64,000 bases of DNA, from positions 1 to 64,000 of the forward strand of contig NZ_CANMIO010000006.1 in NCBI RefSeq assembly GCF_947497935.1, written 5' to 3'. A program made the translations under genes and the position numbers. A model generated the notes under the pieces. It saw nothing but the letters and a program-made list of their open reading frames with translations. It searched no databases and was not told the origin of the DNA. The DNA comes from an uncultured Shewanella sp. GTDB taxonomy: Bacteria > Pseudomonadota > Gammaproteobacteria > Enterobacterales > Shewanellaceae. Positions 39,553 to 50,006 of the stretch are shown one piece after another. The first letter of the stretch is position 1. Each line of letters starts with the position of its first letter.

Positions 39553-40044
39553 GTGCTTAGTCAACATAAAGCCGATGCAAAGCTGCTCGATGTTTATGGC
39601 AAGCTTATTGCTTTGATTATTTTGCTAATCGTATTGTTTTACTTGAGTTTTAATTACTTTGGCAGTATTAGACTGCTTGGGCAACCTCGCATGCAAGTGG
39701 AGCATACGCGTTTGCTCAATGTGCTCGGAGTGGCACGATCTCAATGGTTGATGCGCAGTAAGCCGGATATTCTATTGCTTGACTGGTATTCCGATGACCA
39801 AGAACATGCTTCATCTACTGGGAAGGTACGTATGGCCCGAGGGGGCTGGCCTATTCCAGACGAGACAAGTGTTGCGGGTTGTCGACAATTATTGATTGAA
39901 TTGTTGGGCCCTGGTTATACCAAACAAATTGACACCCGATTCAATCCAGATACTGGTGTTTGCCGTTATCTTGGCGAGTCGGGCGAAAGTATTAGCTATC
40001 AAACCACTTCTGGACGGGTCATTTTTTTGACGCCTGCCCGCTAA
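39553..40044 (+). CDS. mshF: MSHA biogenesis protein MshF
   Basis: 163 aa. GTG start (39553) with a CAGGAAAA site. Short cytoplasmic head, one membrane helix (about 16-35), then a periplasmic domain with two cysteines (SVAGCRQLLIELLG and DTGVCRYLG). MshF lacks a prepilin signal; its exact step in MSHA assembly is unknown. Position before the pilins is the usual one. Confidence 0.85.
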   Translation: MLSQHKADAKLLDVYGKLIALIILLIVLFYLSFNYFGSIRLLGQPRMQVEHTRLLNVLGVARSQWLMRSKPDILLLDWYSDDQEHASSTGKVRMARGGWPIPDETSVAGCRQLLIELLGPGYTKQIDTRFNPDTGVCRYLGESGESISYQTTSGRVIFLTPAR

Positions 40045-40123
40045 GAGCGGCTGAATAGTGAAATTATCTGTTTTCTAATTTTAACAAACTGCTAGAATAG
40101 CCGCATACAAGATTGGGGGTAAA

Positions 40124-40732
40124 ATGAAACAACAGTATCAAAAAGGCTTTTCTCTTATAGAGTTGGTCATAGTTATCGTGATTTTAGGTCTGTTGGCAGC
40201 AACTGCTATCCCACGTTTTTTAAACGTAACTGATGATGCTGAAGACGCTAGTGTAGACGGTGTAGCAGGCGGTTTGAGCACTGCTGTGAGCTTTGTACGT
40301 TCACAGTGGGAAGTCGATGGTCGTCGTAATAATACCGTGTTACTGGACGGAACAAGGGTTGCTCTTGATACTCGTTTTGGTTACCCAACGGGCGCGAGCA
40401 ATACCGATGCGAAAGGCATGAGCCAAGACTCTTGCCAAGAAGTGTTTGATCTTGTTTTACAAAATGCACCACGAAGCGTAGTTTCAGGAGAAGACGCGCG
40501 TAAAGCAAGGTATGTAGTGAGCATGGCAAAAGGAGCGGGTGGCAATTCAAACAGCATAGATGGCGAGCTTGTTAGCGATCTAGACGTTTGTTTGTATTAC
40601 CTAGCCTCATCACTAGTGTTGAATCCACAGACGGGAATACCGACTGAAGATTTAACCAATTTAAGTAACTTGGCGGGTAAAGGGGTGACCTACAACCCAG
40701 GTTCTGGTCAAGTGGCTAGTTTTATTGATTAA
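40124..40732 (+). CDS. mshB: Type IV prepilin MshB
   Basis: 202-aa prepilin. Signal QKGFSLIELVIVIVILGLLAATAIP is cut after Gly and N-methylated at Phe (prepilin peptidase knowledge). The mature globular part carries two cysteines (DSCQEVFD and LDVCLYY) able to form a pilin disulphide. MshB is the minor or structural partner of MshA. Its own promoter may lie in 40045-40123. Confidence 0.92.
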   Translation: MKQQYQKGFSLIELVIVIVILGLLAATAIPRFLNVTDDAEDASVDGVAGGLSTAVSFVRSQWEVDGRRNNTVLLDGTRVALDTRFGYPTGASNTDAKGMSQDSCQEVFDLVLQNAPRSVVSGEDARKARYVVSMAKGAGGNSNSIDGELVSDLDVCLYYLASSLVLNPQTGIPTEDLTNLSNLAGKGVTYNPGSGQVASFID

Positions 40733-40793
40733 AAAATCTTTATTTATTGAAAGAATTAGTCGTTAGTTATTGATATAAATAGTGAATAATTTT

Positions 40794-40820
40794 CGGTAGA
40801 CAGGTTTAACCTGTTTGCCG
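40794..40820 (+). promoter_or_regulatory. Leader hairpin upstream of mshA
   Basis: 12-bp stem (two G-U pairs) with a TTA loop, built from CGGTAGACAGGT and ACCTGTTTGCCG, ending 22 bp before the mshA start. It could be an attenuator, a partial terminator for mshB transcripts or a 5' stabiliser for pilin mRNA. Confidence 0.6.
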
Positions 40821-40842
40821 TATTTGATATGTGATTGAGGAT

Positions 40843-41352
40843 ATGAATATGCAAAAGCAAAATGGTTTTACACTAATCGAATTAGTGGTTGTTATTATCA
40901 TTCTAGGTATTTTGGCTGTTACTGCGGCGCCTAAGTTTATCAACCTACAAAGCGACGCGCGTGCATCTGCACTGCAAGGCGTTAAAGGCGCAATCCAAGG
41001 TGCTAACGGTCTAGTATTCGCTAAATCAGCTTTAGCGGGGGACGAGAAGAAAGTGGGTTCATCTTGGGTTGGTGATACTGGTGTAGATATTGGGGCTGAA
41101 AATCTAGCTAAAACTAACTTTGGCTACCTACAGGCAACACTAGCAGAGTTTAATAATGCGATCGATGCTGACTTTGGGTTGTCAACCACAGATCCACTTC
41201 CTGAGTGGGTTGTTGTTGCAAATGGTGGAACACCAGCAACTATGACTATCAAGCAAGCGGGCTCTCCAGCTGATAATTGTCAACTAGTATATACAGAGGC
41301 TGAAAGCACTTCTGTTGTACCTACTTACCTAATCACTGATACAGGCTGTTAA
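40843..41352 (+). CDS. mshA: MSHA major pilin MshA, first copy
   Basis: 169-aa prepilin from ATG 40843 ([17 protein letters not shown]); ATG 40849 has better spacing from the TTGAGG site and is also possible. Signal [11 protein letters not shown]-terminal helix with [22 protein letters not shown], and two cysteines (DNC...DTGC at the C-terminus) for the D-loop disulphide. Main subunit of the mannose-sensitive haemagglutinin pilus used for surface attachment. Followed within 20 bp by a second copy. Confidence 0.94.
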   Translation: MNMQKQNGFTLIELVVVIIILGILAVTAAPKFINLQSDARASALQGVKGAIQGANGLVFAKSALAGDEKKVGSSWVGDTGVDIGAENLAKTNFGYLQATLAEFNNAIDADFGLSTTDPLPEWVVVANGGTPATMTIKQAGSPADNCQLVYTEAESTSVVPTYLITDTGC

Positions 41353-41372
41353 TCGAACCTGTTTAAGAGAAA

Positions 41373-41864
41373 ATGAAAATGCAAAAGCAAAATGGTTTTA
41401 CCCTAATCGAATTAGTGGTTGTGATTATCATTTTAGGTATCTTGGCAGTCACTGCTGCGCCTAAGTTCATCAACCTACAGAGCGATGCGCGTGCGTCAAC
41501 TCTTCAAGGCTTGAAAGGCTCAGTGCAGGGAGCTAACTCGTTAGTTTTTTCAAAAGCGGCTATTGCTGGTAAAGAAAAACTACCTGATACCACTGTGCAA
41601 ATTGGTGCAGATGCTGCCGATACGGTAAAAATAGCTTATGGTTACCTGCAGAATGACAAGCAATCACTTTTGGATGCTTTAGATATTAGCGAAGATGATT
41701 GGACATTTGTTCCAGGCACTTTGTCTACAGCTACAGTTATTTATCAGAATGGCTCTCCATATGACGGTACCTCTAATCCTAAGGTAGATTGTCACTTTGA
41801 ATACACTCCAGCTCAAAGCTCAAGTGTTGCTCCCAAATATGAAGTAAAAGACACGGGTTGTTAA
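41373..41864 (+). CDS. mshA: MSHA major pilin paralogue, second copy
   Basis: 163-aa prepilin ([17 protein letters not shown]). From MQKQ onwards the first 40 residues are identical to the first copy, and the DNA is nearly so; after that the two diverge strongly, yet both keep the C-terminal cysteine pair (VDC...KDTGC). A strong terminator follows, so both copies may be highly transcribed. It could be an alternative major pilin or a minor subunit. Confidence 0.92.
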   Translation: MKMQKQNGFTLIELVVVIIILGILAVTAAPKFINLQSDARASTLQGLKGSVQGANSLVFSKAAIAGKEKLPDTTVQIGADAADTVKIAYGYLQNDKQSLLDALDISEDDWTFVPGTLSTATVIYQNGSPYDGTSNPKVDCHFEYTPAQSSSVAPKYEVKDTGC

Positions 41865-41878
41865 TCTTTGCACCCATT

Positions 41879-41908
41879 TAAAAGGCCTGCCTCGCAGGCC
41901 TTTTTTGT
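41879..41908 (+). terminator. Terminator after the mshA pair
   Basis: AAAGGCCTGC / GCAGGCCTTT perfect 10-bp arms, 3-nt loop and a T run. It separates the pilin genes from mshC onwards. Confidence 0.92.
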
Positions 41909-41978
41909 ATCTAAGGCGTTAGTGCTGGCTTTATTTGCCATAATTATTAAACTGTTGGAAAATCAGGTTTAAGATGGT

Positions 41979-42030
41979 GAAAAGCCGGAAAAGCCGGAAA
42001 AGCCGGAAAAGCCGGAAAAGCCGGAAAAGC
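41979..42030 (+). repeat. 9-bp tandem repeat (GAAAAGCCG)
   Basis: Five full units and seven bases of a sixth between the mshA terminator and mshC. Non-coding. Confidence 0.9.
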
Positions 42031-42063
42031 TAAAATAGACACTAGCTTGCCGTTAAATCTTTT

Positions 42064-42125
42064 CTAGCAGGGCGTAGCCCGCTCTAGCCGTCGCAACGCG
42101 GCGTCCTAGGATCTAGATTCTAGTT
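42064..42125. repeat. REP-like palindromic element
   Basis: Consecutive inverted repeats: CTAGCAGGGC-gta-GCCCGCTCTAG (one mismatch), GCCG...CGGC, CCTAGG and ATCTAGAT. Compact imperfect palindromes in an intergenic gap look like a repetitive extragenic element. The rest of the 41865-42188 gap holds the terminator and the 9-bp repeat; nothing else was seen. Confidence 0.5.
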
Positions 42126-42188
42126 TTAGCTGTGAAGCGAAACGGTAATGAATACAACTAAACACTGCTGAATCAATCAGGAAGTTCA

Positions 42189-42665
42189 ATGCATAGAGTG
42201 CAGCGACACGCAGGCTTTACATTAGTGGAGCTGGTTACCACGATAATCCTTATTGCCATTCTTGCTGTGGTGGTTATTCCACGCCTACTAACCTCTTCCA
42301 GTTACAGCGCGTTTACCCTTAGAGATGAGTTTATCAGTGAGCTGCGCAAGGTGCAGATCATGGCGATGAACAATCAAGATCGCTGCTACCGTTTATCGGT
42401 TACCGATACCGATTATCAAGTCTCTCGTTTTAATGGTGCTTGCACGGGGACCCCTGTGCGTACCGATGCTGCGCAACTGTTCCAAGGTGGTGCCAACTTA
42501 GCTTTGCTTAATGGTGGCGCTAGCAGTTTTAATATCGAATTTAATCTCCAAGGCGTGCCGATAGTGAATGGTGCTCGCTGCAAGGGTAACTGCATCAGTG
42601 TTATCGCCGATGAAACCCTATTTTTAGCGATTGAATCTGAAGGCTATATCCATGATGGGCAATAG
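42189..42665 (+). CDS. mshC: Type IV prepilin-like protein MshC
   Basis: 158 aa. Prepilin signal RHAGFTLVELVTTIILIAILAVVVIPRL, then a small globular part with a cysteine pair (DRCYRL, GACTG) and another (RCKGNC). One of the minor pilins thought to prime MSHA assembly. A good AGGAAG site precedes ATG 42189. Confidence 0.9.
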   Translation: MHRVQRHAGFTLVELVTTIILIAILAVVVIPRLLTSSSYSAFTLRDEFISELRKVQIMAMNNQDRCYRLSVTDTDYQVSRFNGACTGTPVRTDAAQLFQGGANLALLNGGASSFNIEFNLQGVPIVNGARCKGNCISVIADETLFLAIESEGYIHDGQ

Positions 42666-43227
42666 ATTGTCAGCCATGAAGTGGCAAGCTCAGAAAGCCT
42701 TTACCTTAGTCGAGCTAGTCGTGGGCATGGTGGTGATAAGCATAGCCTTTGTTTTGCTCAGTACCATGTTATTTCCGCAGGCCGATCGCGCCGCCGATAC
42801 CTTGCATCGCGTGCGTTCTGCGGAGCTCGCTCACTCTATTTTAAATGAGATCTGGGGTAAACGTTACGATCAAAACACCAATGCCAACGGTGGAGTCCCC
42901 GCTTGTGGCGCTCCAGCAAAACCGAGTTTAGGGCTGCCTGCAGGCTTAGCTTGCACCGCATCTGCAAATCTTGGCCCCGATAACGTTGCTGGCGTGATTG
43001 AGACTCGAAATACCTATAACGATGTCGATGATTACAATGGGCTGACAATTAACAGCCCTATGCTCAATAGCAGTGAGACCTATGCCCAGCGTTACATTAA
43101 TTATAAGTTATCGGTTAAGGTTGAATATAACGATTTACCAAGCCTCAATACTAAGTTAGTCACTATCGATATCACTACACCAAAAGGTGAGCTGATGACC
43201 TTCAATGCGATTAGGAGTAACTATTAA
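42652..43227 (+). CDS. mshD: Type IV prepilin-like protein MshD
   Basis: 191 aa from ATG 42652, which follows GAAGG and overlaps mshC by 14 bp; an earlier in-frame TTG lacks support, and ATG 42676 is an alternative. Prepilin signal AQKAFTLVELVVGMVVISIAFVLL has Ala rather than Gly at -1, a known tolerated change. Minor pilin; its stop shares one base with the mshO start (TAATG). Confidence 0.9.
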   Translation: MMGNRLSAMKWQAQKAFTLVELVVGMVVISIAFVLLSTMLFPQADRAADTLHRVRSAELAHSILNEIWGKRYDQNTNANGGVPACGAPAKPSLGLPAGLACTASANLGPDNVAGVIETRNTYNDVDDYNGLTINSPMLNSSETYAQRYINYKLSVKVEYNDLPSLNTKLVTIDITTPKGELMTFNAIRSNY

Positions 43228-44111
43228 TGAATGCGTTAATACGTCCTGCTTTTAGGCCATTGAATCAGCTTAAACAGCTTAAGTCTAAGGGCTTCACCTT
43301 GGTCGAGATGGTCACTGTGATTATCATCTTAGGGGTGTTAGTGCTTGGGGTGAGCAGTTTTCTTATTTTGGGCACCCGCATCTTTATTGATGCTACCTCT
43401 GTAGATCGAGTGATGAGCCAGAGCCGTTTTGCTATCGAGCGTATGACTCGAGAGCTGCGTAATGCTGTGCCAAACAGTATTCGCGTCCGTGATAGTGGTG
43501 ATGGTGCTTGGCAGTGCATCGAGATGATGCCCATCACCTCAAGCGCGTCTTATATGGATATGCCGATAGCGCCAGCATCTGCTGCTAATATTGGTACGGC
43601 GATGCAATCCAGTGCCAGCGCACCTTTAACCGCGGATCAATTTTTACTGATTTATCCATTGTCTCCAGCCGATGTTTATACCTCAGGAGCTAACACCCAA
43701 GGTAAGCTGTTTAGTATTGATAGTGTTACAGCGAACGCAACAACCAATGATCTTACAATCGATTTTGGTCGTGGAATACGCTTCGACGAAGCCTCGCCAA
43801 GACAGCGTTATTTCGGTGTTCAAGGAGCGGTGAGTTACTGCTTTGAGCAAGTGACAACAGAATTGAGCTTCTTAAAGCGTTACGCGGGTTATGGCTTTAA
43901 TCATCCTAATTTACAGCCTGCGCCAGCGGATATGGGCACTGGGGTGCTGATGGCTGAGAATGTGGTGAATACCATAGCAAGAAACAGCCCAATGGCTTAT
44001 ACCCCAGGAACATTACGCAATAATGCCATGGTGCATCTAAACCCGCTGTTCGATGTACAAGGACAGACGTTTCAATATCATCATCAAGTGCAGGTGATCA
44101 ATGTCCCCTAA
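43227..44111 (+). CDS. mshO: Type IV prepilin-like protein MshO
   Basis: 294 aa. Prepilin signal KSKGFTLVEMVTVIIILGVLVLGVSSF; large globular part, in the size range of GspJ/PilW-type minor pilins (SRFAIERMTRELRNAVPNSIRV). Probably part of the tip complex. Overlaps mshP by 11 bp. Confidence 0.9.
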   Translation: MNALIRPAFRPLNQLKQLKSKGFTLVEMVTVIIILGVLVLGVSSFLILGTRIFIDATSVDRVMSQSRFAIERMTRELRNAVPNSIRVRDSGDGAWQCIEMMPITSSASYMDMPIAPASAANIGTAMQSSASAPLTADQFLLIYPLSPADVYTSGANTQGKLFSIDSVTANATTNDLTIDFGRGIRFDEASPRQRYFGVQGAVSYCFEQVTTELSFLKRYAGYGFNHPNLQPAPADMGTGVLMAENVVNTIARNSPMAYTPGTLRNNAMVHLNPLFDVQGQTFQYHHQVQVINVP

Positions 44112-44598
44112 TCGAATGCTTTCTCTTAGCCGAGCTAGCAAATTACCACAACGCTCTAAGCAAACGGGAAGTGCGTTAGTGATTGGTATATTTATTATCA
44201 CAGTCATGTTTTTGCTGGCAGCGACACTGATCAATATCTTGGATGATGCTGATCAAGAGATAAGTCTTGAGGTGTGGGGCACCCGCGCTTTTGCGGCGGC
44301 CAATAGCGGCGCCGATCGCGCTTTAGCGACTCTGTTTCCTGTTGATGGTAGCGGGGGGAGCTGTAATGCGCAAACTACTTGGAACATAGGTTCTGATACC
44401 AATTTAGTCGGCTTTCATGGCTGCGACGTGGTGATGACCTGCTCAGCTGTGACCACCAACTTACCGCAAAATAATATGACTCAATATCTGGTTACCAGCA
44501 CGGCAACCTGCAGCACTGGACAATGTGATTCAGGCAGCGATAGCGATGCCAGTTGTATTCGAGTCAGTCGTCAGGTGGAGGTCGAAGCACGTGATTAA
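44101..44598 (+). CDS. mshP: MSHA biogenesis protein MshP (PilX-like)
   Basis: 165 aa. N-terminal QTGSALVIGIFIITVMFLLAATLI is a PilX/GspK-type hydrophobic segment without the usual FTLxE. The mature part has several cysteines (GGSCNAQTTW, GCDVVMTC, ATCSTGQC). It lies between mshO and mshQ and overlaps both. Confidence 0.87.
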   Translation: MSPNRMLSLSRASKLPQRSKQTGSALVIGIFIITVMFLLAATLINILDDADQEISLEVWGTRAFAAANSGADRALATLFPVDGSGGSCNAQTTWNIGSDTNLVGFHGCDVVMTCSAVTTNLPQNNMTQYLVTSTATCSTGQCDSGSDSDASCIRVSRQVEVEARD

Positions 44599-47500
44599 AC
44601 TTAGGCTACTCTTGGGCAGCTTATTCGCTATCCTTGCATTCACTTCGATATCTGCTTTTGCGGTTCCACAGTGTGATGAAATATTTACCAATCCACCTTC
44701 GGGAAGTCATGATCCCGGACTTACACCTCCACCGGATTTGCCGAATTCGGGGGAGCTAATATGTAATAAACATGGTTGCAATCCTACTCATTTTTTCCAA
44801 CCTGGAGATTTTTACTTTGGAGTTGGTGACCTAAAACAAGGGAATTTTATTTATACCAACGGTGCAACTACTCGCTTGTACTTTGATAATCTTTCTTTGA
44901 ATGGGGCACACCTAAACGTTTATGGTGAAACTCAAGATCTTATTATTTATGTCTATGGTGACTTCGATGTTGCGGGACAGAACACGATAAACGGTATTGT
45001 TTACGTAGCCGGAGACGTTAAATTATCGGGTAACGCGAGTATTGAGGGGGCACTTGCCTCTGGTGGTAATTTAACTATTGGTGGTAATGGCGACGTAGAC
45101 TTCGATGAGGATGCAATTGAGGATGCGGACTTTGGAGGCATGTGTAGTAACGATCCTGTCAACCCTGCCATTCCTGCTCAATGTCCAGCAGGCCAAAGTA
45201 ACATTCAGGGCTTAACTTATCGAACCTATGATGCTCGATCTTGGTATTCCGATAACTACAGTCCAGCGAATCCGAATGAGTTTAAAACATTAGTTAATTT
45301 GGTCCGAACGACAGAGAAGCAAATCGGGGAGTCCATTGAAACAGATTTAAATCAGAAAGGTAACGGTATTAACCCACATTCAAACGCCGCAGTCGATCAA
45401 GATCTATATTTAGGTGTGTTTGAAGGATACATAGAGGCGCCTGAAACGGGCGAGTATACCTTTGCTATCGATGGTGATGATGCTATTGAGCTATTGATTG
45501 ATGGTGAAGTGATAAAAGGGTTTTACGGCGTTCACTCGACCTGTGATTGTACTAGGTACCAAGGTAAGGTATCCCTTGAGCAAGGGGCACATACCATAGA
45601 GTTAAGATTTCATGAAACCTTCGGTGCAGAGGCTTTTCGCCTGTATTGGAAAACGCCCTCTTCAAATCGTTTTGAAACCGTCCCCGCAAGCCAGTTGCTA
45701 ACCTGTCCTGCGCCGCAGTTTGAATTTGGCCGTGCAGAGCTCGATAGCAATGGTTTAGCCACAATCAACTTCAACAATAACTATGCAGCAGCACCTGTGA
45801 TTATGGTGATGCCAACCATTGATATTACCAATAACGATGATGACAGCGATCGCCCATCAACAGTGAGAGTTAATCACCTCAATAACGGTTCTGCACAAAT
45901 TCAGCAAATTAATTCAAATTGGCCTTATGGGCTGAAAAAGCCGATGGGCAGCATTGATTACTTTGTAATGGAGCCGGGTTATCGTTTTCTGGAAAGAGGT
46001 AAAGCACTGCAAGCTGGTAAAGTGTGGACCGATAAATACCAAGGCAAAAACCTGGCTCAATCAGGACGAGGTTACCAAAATGTCGTTTACCCGCATAAAT
46101 TCGGTGATAAACCGGCCATGCTTGGTCAAGTGCTTAGCCACAATAATAACCGCTTTATAACGACAGCAATTAATAGCGTAGATAGCCAGGGGCAGTATTT
46201 TGATATTGCGATCGAAGGATCTGAAATTAGCACGCCCATTACGACTCATGAGTGGCTAGGATATGTCGCGGGGTTAGGCAAAGGCAGTATGGTGGTCGAT
46301 GGCACCTCGCTGCAGTATGAATTTGTTAATGATGCACTTAACCATGGCGATGGCAGTCGTACGCGTTATTTGCATCAGCAGTGTAACTTTTTGAATCGAT
46401 ATGAGAATGACTATCCGGCTCAACCCATAACCATTGCTAATAAAAACCAGCGTAATGGTGGTGATGGCGGCTGGGTGCGCCGCTGCCTAAAAGATGGCTT
46501 TAATGACCATGTGAGTTTTGCTGTTGATGAAGACCAGGACCGTGATTCTGAAAGAATGCATCTAGCAGAAAAAATCGGTTATTTTGCATTTGAATATGCC
46601 GCCGAGCCGCCTGCGGTGAACCATTATCGAATTAGTTTCGATTCAGGTGCGCTTAGCTGCGCTGCGAAATCGGTGACGATTCAGGCCTGCGCCGACAATA
46701 ACTGTAGCTCGCTGCTAACCGATCCTGCTTTTGTGACCCTGACTAAAAACGGTGCCAACTATAACAGTGAGACTTTTACAGGGAGTACTACTACTGAGGT
46801 TTGGCACCCACAGGGGGGCTTGGTTACCCTAGGCTTAAGCTCGACCGTACCTAGTGCAGACTACAGCTGCTATATCGATGGCAACTTGGTTGCCAATGCT
46901 CAATGTCAGCTCAACTTTGAAAACAGCGGTATCTACTTCGATATTGATGACTCTACTGCCTGTAAAAACTCCAGTAACTTCGAGTTATTTGCGGTTAAGC
47001 AAGATGAGACATCAATAGTTCCTCAATGTGTGCCGTTATTTGCTAATCAAACTAAACCAATAGACTTTGCATTTAACTACATTACGCCAGATGCAACAGA
47101 GGTTAATGATGCGGCTAAGCTCAGCGTAAATAGTTTACACGGTACTACCACAAGCACTGAGATTGCAGGGGGCAGTAGTAAGCAGTTGCAGGTGCAATTT
47201 GACGCCAATGGTAAAGCACTGCTAAATGTAAACTACCCTGAGGCGGGCAAAGTGGAACTGGCGGCAACGTTAACAGAAGTGATTGAGTCACCAGATGGTA
47301 GCACTAGCGAGACTCTGGTGCTTGAGCACAGCGATAGGTTTGTCTCTAAGCCTGATGGTTTTCACTTCTTTAATACGTCAGGAAAAAATGGCTGCACAGG
47401 CGCTAATTGTGACTTATTTGCCAAAGCAGGTGATGACTTTAACATGAGTGTTAAGGCTGTGTGTTTTGACGATACTAAGCCTTATAAAGATCGCGATGCA

Positions 47501-48751
47501 CTGAAAAATTTCAGGTTTACAGATATGAAAATTAAGCCTGTGCTGCAAGCGCCTTTAGTCTCTAATGGAGATGACAAGGATGGCGGCCTTGGAGTACTAG
47601 GACAAACAAGCTTGAGTTTTACCAAGGCAAACAGCTCACCATTAAAGCTGACTAATCAGAGTTATTCAGAAGTCGGAGCAATCAGCTTCGCACTCGATGG
47701 CGATGTAAATTATGTCGGTGCTTCTATCTCTGAAGCCAATTCAAGCAGCGATATCTTTGGCCGTTTTTCACCTTATTTTTTAAGTGTTAGCGCTAATGAA
47801 CCTAGCCCCGATATGCAATGCGGCAGTTTCACCTACATGGATCAGCCCTTTGGCTTTAGTTCTGGTAGTGAGCCGACGCTGTCGATTAGCGGTAAAAATA
47901 AAAGTGGTGCTGAAACTCGCAATTATCAAATAGGTGACTGGTGGCGCTATCACGGCAAGCAATGGTTAGATCGCAGTTATAGCGATACCTCAGGCGCAAA
48001 ATCAATGGATGGTATCGAGCTGCAAGTGTTGGATGAATCGCCTATCTCCGGCATTGTCGATTACTATCCGATTAGTGATGAAAACAGCAGACAGCGGGCT
48101 TATCTGAGCGGTGCCAAGCTGCACTATGCCCGAACAGCTTCAGCTGCAGTGCCGTTTAGTGGCCAGTTTGATCTTGCGTTGTCAAAGAGTGATGTGACCG
48201 ATAAAGATGGTATCTGTTATCGAGATACCGCCAGCGATAATTGCCGTGAGTTTATTTTTGAAGATATTGCTAAAGACGATGCCTTTGCTTTGCGCTACGG
48301 TCGCTTCGTGATGCAAAATGCCTATGGCCCGTCATCAGAGGAGCTGCGTTTAGATGTTGGTAGCCAATATGTGGCTGCCGATATTAATGGCGAGGCGCAG
48401 TGGCTTACCAATACGGCTGACAGCTGCTCGGTATTTGATACCTCCAGTGCCGCGGAGTCTGCCGATATTGGATTACACTTATCACCCGATGCGGGACTAG
48501 AAGGCGTACAAGGTTTTACGCGTTCGGGTGGTACAGGTAAAGCGGGGCTCATTGGTTTGGGTAACAGCTTTATCTATTTCCCTGCCCCGAATACCGACGG
48601 TGAAGTGGGTTTGCAGCAGCATCTGGATAAATGGTTGCAGTGGTATTGGAATTTTGATTCAGTAAACGGTTTACAAGATCCACGAGCAACAGCTTACTTT
48701 GGCACCTACCGCGGTCATGATCGTATTATTTACTGGCGAGAAGTTAATTAA
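44591..48751 (+). CDS. mshQ: Large MSHA-associated protein MshQ with PA14 domain
   Basis: 1386 aa from GTG 44591, chosen because a GGAGG site sits 9 bp upstream and a signal peptide (KLRLLLGSLFAILAFTSISAFA) begins there; codons upstream only re-read mshP. Order: beta-helix-like segment (about 80-170: VYVAGDVKLSGNASIEGALASGGN), PA14/GLEYA-type domain (about 195-345: FEGYIEAPETGEYTFAIDGDDAIELLIDG), a beta-rich middle and the DUF6701 C-terminal part. Probably surface exposed on the pilus tip; a carbohydrate-binding or adhesin role is inferred from PA14. Confidence 0.9.
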   Translation: MIKLRLLLGSLFAILAFTSISAFAVPQCDEIFTNPPSGSHDPGLTPPPDLPNSGELICNKHGCNPTHFFQPGDFYFGVGDLKQGNFIYTNGATTRLYFDNLSLNGAHLNVYGETQDLIIYVYGDFDVAGQNTINGIVYVAGDVKLSGNASIEGALASGGNLTIGGNGDVDFDEDAIEDADFGGMCSNDPVNPAIPAQCPAGQSNIQGLTYRTYDARSWYSDNYSPANPNEFKTLVNLVRTTEKQIGESIETDLNQKGNGINPHSNAAVDQDLYLGVFEGYIEAPETGEYTFAIDGDDAIELLIDGEVIKGFYGVHSTCDCTRYQGKVSLEQGAHTIELRFHETFGAEAFRLYWKTPSSNRFETVPASQLLTCPAPQFEFGRAELDSNGLATINFNNNYAAAPVIMVMPTIDITNNDDDSDRPSTVRVNHLNNGSAQIQQINSNWPYGLKKPMGSIDYFVMEPGYRFLERGKALQAGKVWTDKYQGKNLAQSGRGYQNVVYPHKFGDKPAMLGQVLSHNNNRFITTAINSVDSQGQYFDIAIEGSEISTPITTHEWLGYVAGLGKGSMVVDGTSLQYEFVNDALNHGDGSRTRYLHQQCNFLNRYENDYPAQPITIANKNQRNGGDGGWVRRCLKDGFNDHVSFAVDEDQDRDSERMHLAEKIGYFAFEYAAEPPAVNHYRISFDSGALSCAAKSVTIQACADNNCSSLLTDPAFVTLTKNGANYNSETFTGSTTTEVWHPQGGLVTLGLSSTVPSADYSCYIDGNLVANAQCQLNFENSGIYFDIDDSTACKNSSNFELFAVKQDETSIVPQCVPLFANQTKPIDFAFNYITPDATEVNDAAKLSVNSLHGTTTSTEIAGGSSKQLQVQFDANGKALLNVNYPEAGKVELAATLTEVIESPDGSTSETLVLEHSDRFVSKPDGFHFFNTSGKNGCTGANCDLFAKAGDDFNMSVKAVCFDDTKPYKDRDALKNFRFTDMKIKPVLQAPLVSNGDDKDGGLGVLGQTSLSFTKANSSPLKLTNQSYSEVGAISFALDGDVNYVGASISEANSSSDIFGRFSPYFLSVSANEPSPDMQCGSFTYMDQPFGFSSGSEPTLSISGKNKSGAETRNYQIGDWWRYHGKQWLDRSYSDTSGAKSMDGIELQVLDESPISGIVDYYPISDENSRQRAYLSGAKLHYARTASAAVPFSGQFDLALSKSDVTDKDGICYRDTASDNCREFIFEDIAKDDAFALRYGRFVMQNAYGPSSEELRLDVGSQYVAADINGEAQWLTNTADSCSVFDTSSAAESADIGLHLSPDAGLEGVQGFTRSGGTGKAGLIGLGNSFIYFPAPNTDGEVGLQQHLDKWLQWYWNFDSVNGLQDPRATAYFGTYRGHDRIIYWREVN

Positions 48752-48884
48752 ATGTCAGTAATTGAGGGCGAGACAAGTTATTGACTCGCTCTTTAGCGGT
48801 TATATCGCAAAAAATACAGTTTCATTAGCAATTGTTAACCTCTGCGGTCTTGTGGATTTTAAGAAGCGTGATAAAGTTACCTGA

Positions 48885-49973
<1,089 letters not shown>

Positions 49974-49985
49974 CCACGGTTAAAA

Positions 49986-50006
49986 AGGGCGGTTATACAC
50001 CGCCCT
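49986..50006 (+). promoter_or_regulatory. Hairpin between mreB and mreC
   Basis: AGGGCGG / CCGCCCT perfect 7-bp stem, loop TTATACA, 8 bp before the mreC ATG. Followed by AGTTTG, so a poor terminator; likely an attenuator or processing stem that lowers mreC relative to mreB. Confidence 0.6.

Noticed and set aside
40843..41864. Insertion sequence or transposon-borne pilin duplication
   Set aside because: No terminal inverted repeats, target duplication or transposase; a plain tandem gene duplication explains it.
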